Assembly: GCF_902635505.1 (NCBI RefSeq) | Contig: NC_045431.1 | Location: 97,057,988-97,121,987 of the forward strand | Direction of reading: 5' to 3' | DNA length: 64,000 nucleotides | Source: Sarcophilus harrisii | Taxonomy: Eukaryota > Chordata > Mammalia > Dasyuromorphia > Dasyuridae | In this document: piece by piece, positions 57,997-64,000 of the stretch | Position numbering within the stretch: the first letter of the stretch is position 1 | Layout of the letters: every line of letters begins with the position of its first letter | Made by a program: the position numbers and the translations under genes | The notes under the pieces: model-generated | Told to the model about the DNA's origin: nothing | The model's database searches: none | What the model saw: only the letters and a program-made list of their open reading frames with translations

Positions 57997-58335
57997 AAGA
58001 ATTAGAAATTGAGATGTTTATCAATTAGAGAATGACAGAACAAGTTGTGATAAAATTATGATGGAATGCTATGTGAAATGATAAGCAATATGGTTTCAGA
58101 AAAACCCAGGAAGAGCAAAGTGATGCAAAGTGAAGTAAGAACTAAAAGGCCATTGTTCACAGTAACAGAAATGTTGTGATGACCAATTGTAAAACACTTA
58201 GCTTAGGGTTCTAAATAACACTTAGGGTTTGGAGGGAGGAAGAAAATTTAAAACTCAAAATTTAAAAAAAAAACTTTTTTTAATATTTAAAAATAATTGA
58301 AAAATAAAATAACTGTAAAAAAATAAAAATAAAAT
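57997..58335 (+). mobile_element. Older L1 tail, target of the L1 insertion
   Basis: Starts with the duplicated AAGAATTAGAAATTGA and continues as an L1 ORF2 end ('tgtttatcaattagagaatg', 'acagaacaagttgtgataaa'), then 'gtgatgcaaagtgaagtaag' and an A-rich tail to about 58335. Heavily diverged. Confidence 0.75.
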
Positions 58336-58707
58336 AAAATACTGCTACCACCACCCAAAAAAAAGGTGTATCTGTTTTTTCTTCTTCTACAGGAAATTCT
58401 CTTATTAGTGATCAGAAATTTAAGTACATTTGTTTTAAAGGCTATTTATAGTATCCATGAAAAATATTTATTAATTTGTCTTCTCAGACATTTCTATATG
58501 GACTTTCTTTTTTTTTTTTGATATAATAAAGATTTTATCATATATTTGTTGGATTAAATGACCACTGAAGTACAATCTTCTCTCAAATTCTCTAATTCTT
58601 TGGGTAAGAAAGTGATATTACAAGATGGACATCACCAATATTGAGAGAGAGATTTTGCTCTATGATGCAATATTTTATCCTCTCTGGAGTTCATAAATAG
58701 AATTTTT
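58336..58707. other. Intergenic
   Basis: Nothing recognised. An (ATT) run at 58706-58725 is probably the decayed poly-A of the following antisense L1. Confidence 0.45.
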
Positions 58708-59059
58708 AATTATTATTATTATTATAGTAACTTTTTATTGACAGAATCCATGCCAGGGTAATTTTTTACAACATTATCCCTTGCACTCACTTCTGTTCCG
58801 ATTTTCCCTCCCACCCTCCACCCCTCCCCTAGATGGCAAGCAGTCCTATATATTTGAATATGTCCTAGTATATCCTAGATACAATGTATGTTGCAGATCC
58901 AAACAGTTTTCTTGTTGCAGGGAGAATTGGATTCAGAAGATATAAATAACCGGAAGAAAACAAAAATACAAACAGTTTACATTCATTTCCAGTTTTTCTT
59001 TGGTTAACTTCTTCCATCATTGATCAATTGAAACTGAATTAGGTCTCTTTGTCAAAGAA

Positions 59060-62000
59060 ATCCACTTCCATCAGATTACATCTTCATACAGTATCATTGT
59101 TGATGTATATAATGATCTCTTGGTTCTGCTCATTTCACTTAGCATCAGTTCATGTAATTCTCTCCAAGCTGCTCTGTATTCATCTTGCTGGTCATTTCTT
59201 ACAGAACAATAATATTCCATAACATTCATATACCACAATTTCCCAACCATTCTCCAATTGATGGGCATCCACTCAGTTTCAACTTCTAGCCACTACAAAC
59301 AGGGCTGCCACAAACATTTTGGCAATACTGGTCCCTTTCCTTCTTTAGTATCTCCTTGGGTATAAGCCCAGTAAAACACTGCTGGATCAAAGGGTATGTA
59401 CAGTTTGATAACTTTGGGCATAATTCGATTGCTCTCCAGAATGGTTGGATTCGTTCACAGCTCCACGCCAATGTATCAGTGTCCCAGTTTTCCCGCATCC
59501 CCTCAACAATCATCATTATTTTTCCTGTCATCTTAGCCAATCTGACAGGTGTGTAGTGGTATCTCAGAGCTGTCTTAATTTGCATTTCTCTGATTAATAA
59601 TGATTTGGAACACTCTTTCATATGGTGGTAATTGATTTCAATTTCATCATCTGAAAATTGTCTGTTCATATCCTTTGACATTTATCAATTGGAGAATGGC
59701 TTGGTTTCTTATAAATTAGAGTCAGTTCTCTATATATTTTGGAAATGAGGCCTTTATCAGAACCTTTAACTGTGAAGATGTTTTCCCCGTTTGTTGCTTC
59801 CCTTCTAATCTTGTTTACATTAGTTTTGTTTGTACAGAAGCTTTTTAATTTGATGTAATCAAAATTTTTTATTTTGTGATCAATAATGGTCTCTAGTTCG
59901 TCTTTAGTCACAAATTTCTTCCTCTTCCACAAGTCTGAGAGATAAATATCCTATGTTCCTCCAATTTGTTTATAATCTCGTTCTTTTATGTCTAAATCAT
60001 GGACCCATTTTGATCTTATCTTGGTATCATTTAAGTATGGGTCCATGCCTAATTTCTGCCATACTAATTTCCAGTAATCCCAGCAGTTTTTGTCAAATAG
60101 AATTCTTATCCCAAAGTTAGGATTTGGGTTTGTCAAACTCTATATTGCTATAGTTGACTATTCATCTTGTAAACCTAACCTGTTCCACTGATCCTAATCT
60201 ATTTCTTAGCCAATACCAAATGGTTTGGTGACTGCTGCTTATAAGATAGTTTTTAGATCAGGTACAGCTATGACACCTTCATTTGATTTTTTTTCATTAA
60301 TTCATTTGAGATTCTTGACCTTTATTGTTCCATATGAATTTTTGTTGTTATTTTTCTAGATCATTAAAATATTTTCTTGGTCTGATTGGTATAGCACTAA
60401 ATAAATAGATTAGTTTAGGGAGTATTGTCATCTTTATTATATTCTCACCTATCCAGGAGCACTTGATATTTTCCAATTGTTTAAGTCTGACTTATTTGTG
60501 TGGAAAGTTTTTTAATTTAGCTCTTATAATTCTGACTTTTCTTTGTAGATAGATTCCAAATATTTATATTATAAAGTTATTCTGAATGGAATTTCTCTTT
60601 GTATCTCTTGCTGTTGGTTTTGTTGGTGATGTATAAAAATGCGAGGATTTATGGGGTTTATTTAATAACCTGCAACTTTGCTAAAGTTATGGATTATTTC
60701 TAATAACTTTTCATAGAATCTCTAGGGTTCTCTAAAGTATACCATTATATCATCTGCAAAGGTGATAGTTTGGTTCCTCACTGCCTATTCTGATTCCTTT
60801 AATCTCTTTCTTGTCTTATTGCCGAGGCTAGTGCTTCTAATACAATATTGAATAATAATGGTGACGGTGGGCAACCTTCACCTCCAGATCTTACTGGGAA
60901 AGATTCCAGTTTTTCCCATTGCATATGATGCTTACTGATGGTTTTAAATTATATGCTCCTGACTATTTTAAGAAAAAGTCCTTTATTCCTATACTCTCAA
61001 TGTTTTTATTAGGAAGGATGTTGGATTTTATCAAATGCTTTTTCTGCATCTATTGAGATGATCCCATATGGTTTTGTTAATTTGCTTATTGATATAGTCA
61101 ATTATGCTAATATTTTCCTAATATTGAACAGCCTGCAATCTAGTATAAATCCTACTTGATCATAGTGTATTATCCTGGGATGATTTTCTTTAATCTTTTT
61201 GCTAATATTTTATTTAAGATTTTAGCATCGATATTCATTAGAGAGATTGGTCTATAATTTTCTTTCTCTGTTTTCAGCCTATCTGGTTTAGGTATCAGTA
61301 CCATGTCTGTGTCGTAAAAGGAGTTTGGTAGGACTCCTTCAGTCCTATTTTTCAAATAGTTTATATAGCATTGTTAATTGTTCTTCAAATGTTTGGTAGA
61401 ATTCACATGTAAATCCGCATCTGGTCCTGGGATTTTCTTAGGGATTGGTTAATTGCTTGTTCTTTTCTTTTCTAAGATGGGATTGTTTAGGATATTTACT
61501 TCTTCCTCTGTTAATCTGGGCAAGCTATATTTTGAAGGTATTCTTCCATTTCATTTAAGTTGTCGAATTTATTGCCATAAAGTTGGGCAAGTAATTCCTA
61601 ATTTGCTCAATTTCCTCTTTATTATGGCGAGTTCTCCTTTTCATTTTAAGACTAACAATTTGATTTTCTCTTTCCTTTTTTAAATCAGATTTACTAAGGG
61701 TTTGTCTATTTTTTGGTTTCATAGAACCAACTCTTAGTTTTTAATTAATTCAATAGTTTTTACTTTCAATTTTATTGATCTCTCCCTTTTATTTCTAAAT
61801 TTCAAGTTTAGTGTTGACTGGGGTTTTTAATTTGTTCCTTTTCTAGCATTTTTTAGTTTGCAAGCCCAATCTTGACTCTCTTTCTCTACTTTATGCAAGT
61901 AAGCCTCTAGAGATATGAAATTTCCCCTTATACTGCTTTGGCTGCATCCCACAATTTTGATATGATGTCTCATTTTGTCATTTCTTGGGTGGGTATTAAT

Positions 62001-62790
62001 TATGTCTATGATTTGCTGTTTCACTAATCATTCTTTAATGTAGATTATTTAGTTTCCATTATTTTTGGTCTACTTTCCCTGGCTTTTGTTGAGTGTAATT
62101 TTATTGCATCGTGGTCTGAAAAGGATGCATTCACTATTTCTCCTACTGCATTTGGTTTGAGGTTTTATGTCCTAATATGGTCTATTTTGTATAGGTTCCA
62201 TGAACTGCTGAAAAGAAAGTGTACTCCTTTCTGTCTCCATTTCGTTTTCTCCAGAGGTCTATCATATCTAACTTTTCTAGTATTCTATTTACCTCTTTGA
62301 CTTCTTTCTTATTTATTTTGCGATTTGATTTATCTAATTCTGAGAGTGCAAGGTTGAGATCTCCCACTATTATAGTTTTGCTATCTATTTCTTCTTGCAG
62401 CTCTCTTAATTTCTCTTTTAAGAATTTAGATGCTACGCCACTTGGTGCATATATGTTTAATATTGATATTGCTTCATTATTTATGCTTTATGCTTACCCT
62501 TTAGTAAGATATAGTGCCCTTCCTTATCTCTTTTAATTAGATCAATTTTTTTTTGCTTGATCTGAAATCAGGATGGCTCCCTGCTGTTTGACTTCACCTG
62601 AGCATAGTAGATTTTGTCCATCCTTTTACATTTATTCTGCATGTATCTCCCTGCTTCAGGTGTGTTTCCTGTAAACAACATATTGTAGGATTCTGGCTTT
62701 TAATCCATTCTGCTAATTGCTTCCTCTTTTGGGGGGAGTTTACCCCGTTCACATTTATGCTTAAAATGACCAATTATGTATTACTTGCCA
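59060..62790 (-). pseudogene. L1 ORF2 (endonuclease/reverse transcriptase), broken
   Basis: Read on the minus strand. Endonuclease region: MGDLNLALSELDKSNRKINKKEV and EYTFFSAVHGTYTK (62182-62367). Linker: GNFISLEAYLHKVEKE (61827-62024). [18 protein letters not shown] and [20 protein letters not shown] (61170-61355), then a GCPPSP-like and LFNIVLEA-like patch (about 60800-60880), and the catalytic FADD box ('tttgcagatgatataatgg', about 60740-60760). Post-RT: FGIRILFDKNCWDYWKLVWQKLG (59951-60136) and LKSFCTNKTNVNKIRREATNGE (59666-59932). C-terminus: IREMQIKTALRYHYTPVRLAKMTGK (59286-59681) and GCPSIGEW-type to MEYYCSVRNDQQDEYRAAWRELHELMLSEMSRTKR (59071-59268). The catalytic motifs are readable, but the frame changes many times. 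Confidence 0.93.
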
Positions 62791-63299
62791 TCTTGTTAAC
62801 CCCTATTTATGCTTTTCTCCTTTCCCCCCTTACCCCTTCCAGTATTAAACTTGATTCCTTGCTTCTCACAGCTCTCCCTTTTAGTATCCCTCTCGAGGTT
62901 CTCCCCTATCTTACTCCTTTCCCTCTCAGTTTTCTGTATTCCCTTCTGTTAGCATTCCTTCCCTTTTCACTTTTCCCTTCTCACTTTTCAATGAGATGGA
63001 GAAGTTCCCCTATATTGAATATTTAAATTTTTCCTCTTAAAGTCAATTCTTATGGCATAAAATACCCACTATATTCATCCCCTCCATTCTTTCTCAGATA
63101 TAATGGTTTCCTTTGCCTCTTTGTGAGATATATTCCCCACTTTACCCTTTTCTGATACATGTCCTGCCACCTCTAATTTCTAGAACAAGGTATACATGTA
63201 TTTTAATACATCTTTTACAGCAGAAATATAGTTCCCAAGATTTCTTTTTACCTTTTGGTTTTCTTGAGTTCTATATTTGCAGATCAAACTTCTTGTTAA

Positions 63300-64000
63300 A
63301 TACTGGTTTTCACCAAAAATAGGTGAAATTCACTTATTTTGTTGAATGACCATCTTCTTCCCTGGAAAAAGATGCTCATTCTGGCTGGGTAAGTTATTTT
63401 TGGTTGCATATTGAGTTCCTTAGCCTTTCGGAATATCATATTTCAGGCCCTTTGATCTTTTAATGTGGATGCTGCTAGATCTTGGGTGACCCTTATTGTG
63501 GCTCCTCTATATTTATTGGTTTTCTAGCCTTGGGATTTTTCCTTTGTTTGAGGGTTCTGACATTTGGCCACTATATTTCTTGGTGTTTTGATTTTAGGAT
63601 CCCTTTCAATGGGTGATCGATGAATCCTTTCAATGTCTATTTTACCTTCTGTTTCTATGACTTCTGGGCAGGTCTTTGATAATTTCCTGGAAAATAGTGT
63701 CCAGGCTCTTTTTTCATCATATTTTTTCTACGGTCCAATGATTCTCAGATTGTCTCTCCTAGACCTGTTGTCCAGGTCTGTTGTTTTTCCCAGAAGGTAT
63801 TTCACATTTTTCTCCATTGTCTGTTTTTTGGTTTTGCTTGACTGATTCTTCTTTGTCTCCTCCAGGTCATTCAATTCCATTTGTTCTATTCTTATTTTCA
63901 ATGAAGTGTTTTCTTCCCACTTTTTATATCTTTTTCTAATTGTCCAATTTGTTCTATGGAATGTTTTTCCATTTCGCCAATTTTATTCTTTAAGAGCTAT
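63300..64000 (-). pseudogene. L1 ORF1, broken and cut by the window edge
   Basis: On the minus strand from 64000: a glutamate/lysine/glutamine-rich coiled coil (about 64000-63780), then a segment like EKRAWTLFSRKLSKTCPEVIETEGKIDIERIHRSPI (63720-63600), the RRM-type RNA-binding domain, then PRNIVAK-like and GATIRVTQDLAASTLKDQRA (63500-63440), the C-terminal domain phrase corresponding to 'PIRLTADFSAETLQ'. Frames shift near 63540. ORF1p binds L1 RNA as a trimer. Confidence 0.88.

Larger units (their letters stand above)
58708..64000 (-). mobile_element. Long L1, antisense, running off the window
   Basis: At least 5.3 kb of one L1. From its 3' end: decayed tail at 58708-58735, 3' UTR to about 59060 ('ccaccctccacccctcccct', then 'ttggattcagaagatataa'), ORF2 to about 62790, an inter-ORF stretch, and ORF1 from about 63300 to beyond 64000. 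L1 moves by target-primed reverse transcription using the ORF2 endonuclease and RT. This copy has many frameshifts and stops in both ORFs and cannot be active. It is the longest L1 in the window, and its 5' UTR lies outside. Confidence 0.95.

Noticed and set aside
59286-59681. Longest open frame (131 codons, minus) as a host gene
   Set aside because: Its sequence is the L1 ORF2 C-terminal phrase (IREMQIKT...YTPVRLAKMTGK) and it sits in order within a long L1.

Overview
The window looks like gene-poor marsupial genomic DNA. It is AT-rich and has no intact host gene, spliced exon or RNA gene that I can recognise. The marsupial assignment rests on repeats: LINE-1 elements with a marsupial-type ORF2 C-terminus and 3' UTR, tRNA-derived SINEs that read 'caggaagacctgagttcaaat... 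gtcacttaac... aaatggggtcac...', a second SINE family ending in 'gagaatgaaggacaaacaac', and old L2/MIR copies. An Australian marsupial would fit. I cannot fix the species by eye.

Layout. 1-9 kb: scattered SINE debris, an old L1 tail (3.4-4.0 kb), a young-looking L1 3' fragment with 14-bp target-site duplications (4.1-4.7 kb), a solo-LTR-like element (6.2-6.7 kb) and an antisense L1 5'UTR/ORF1 fragment (7.4-8.6 kb). 9-14.6 kb: a dense SINE cluster, an L2 copy, a CT-rich tract and two adjacent copies of a ~0.45-kb repeat. 15.4-17.3 kb: an L1 5' fragment and simple repeats. 18.4-20.4 kb: a processed pseudogene of SET, interrupted by an LTR element. 21.1-23.9 kb: two L1 fragments. 24.9-25.3 and 38.6-38.9 kb: repeat-free, motif-rich stretches that could be conserved non-coding elements; the second holds a perfect RFX X-box. 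26.3-31.8 kb: the most structured part, an ancient inversion through an L1, with an endogenous retrovirus inside it. 32-55 kb: old L1, L2, MIR and hAT pieces, SINEs, an RT-type LINE whose tail matches a SINE family, and simple repeats. 55.9-58.3 kb: an L1 inserted into an older L1, itself hosting a mosaic retroviral fossil. 58.7-64.0 kb: a long antisense L1 (3' UTR, ORF2, part of ORF1) that leaves the window.

Nothing here works together as a pathway or operon. The interest is genome history. The 26-32 kb block can be read as three steps: insertion of an L1 with a 15-bp target duplication and possibly a 3' transduction; a ~3.9-kb inversion through staggered breaks that left inverted duplications of 420 bp and ~62 bp at its two ends; and integration of a retroviral element with 6-bp target duplications (its timing relative to the inversion is open). 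I found no CRISPR array, toxin system or undescribed coding system. Boundaries were read by eye and are approximate unless a duplication pins them.
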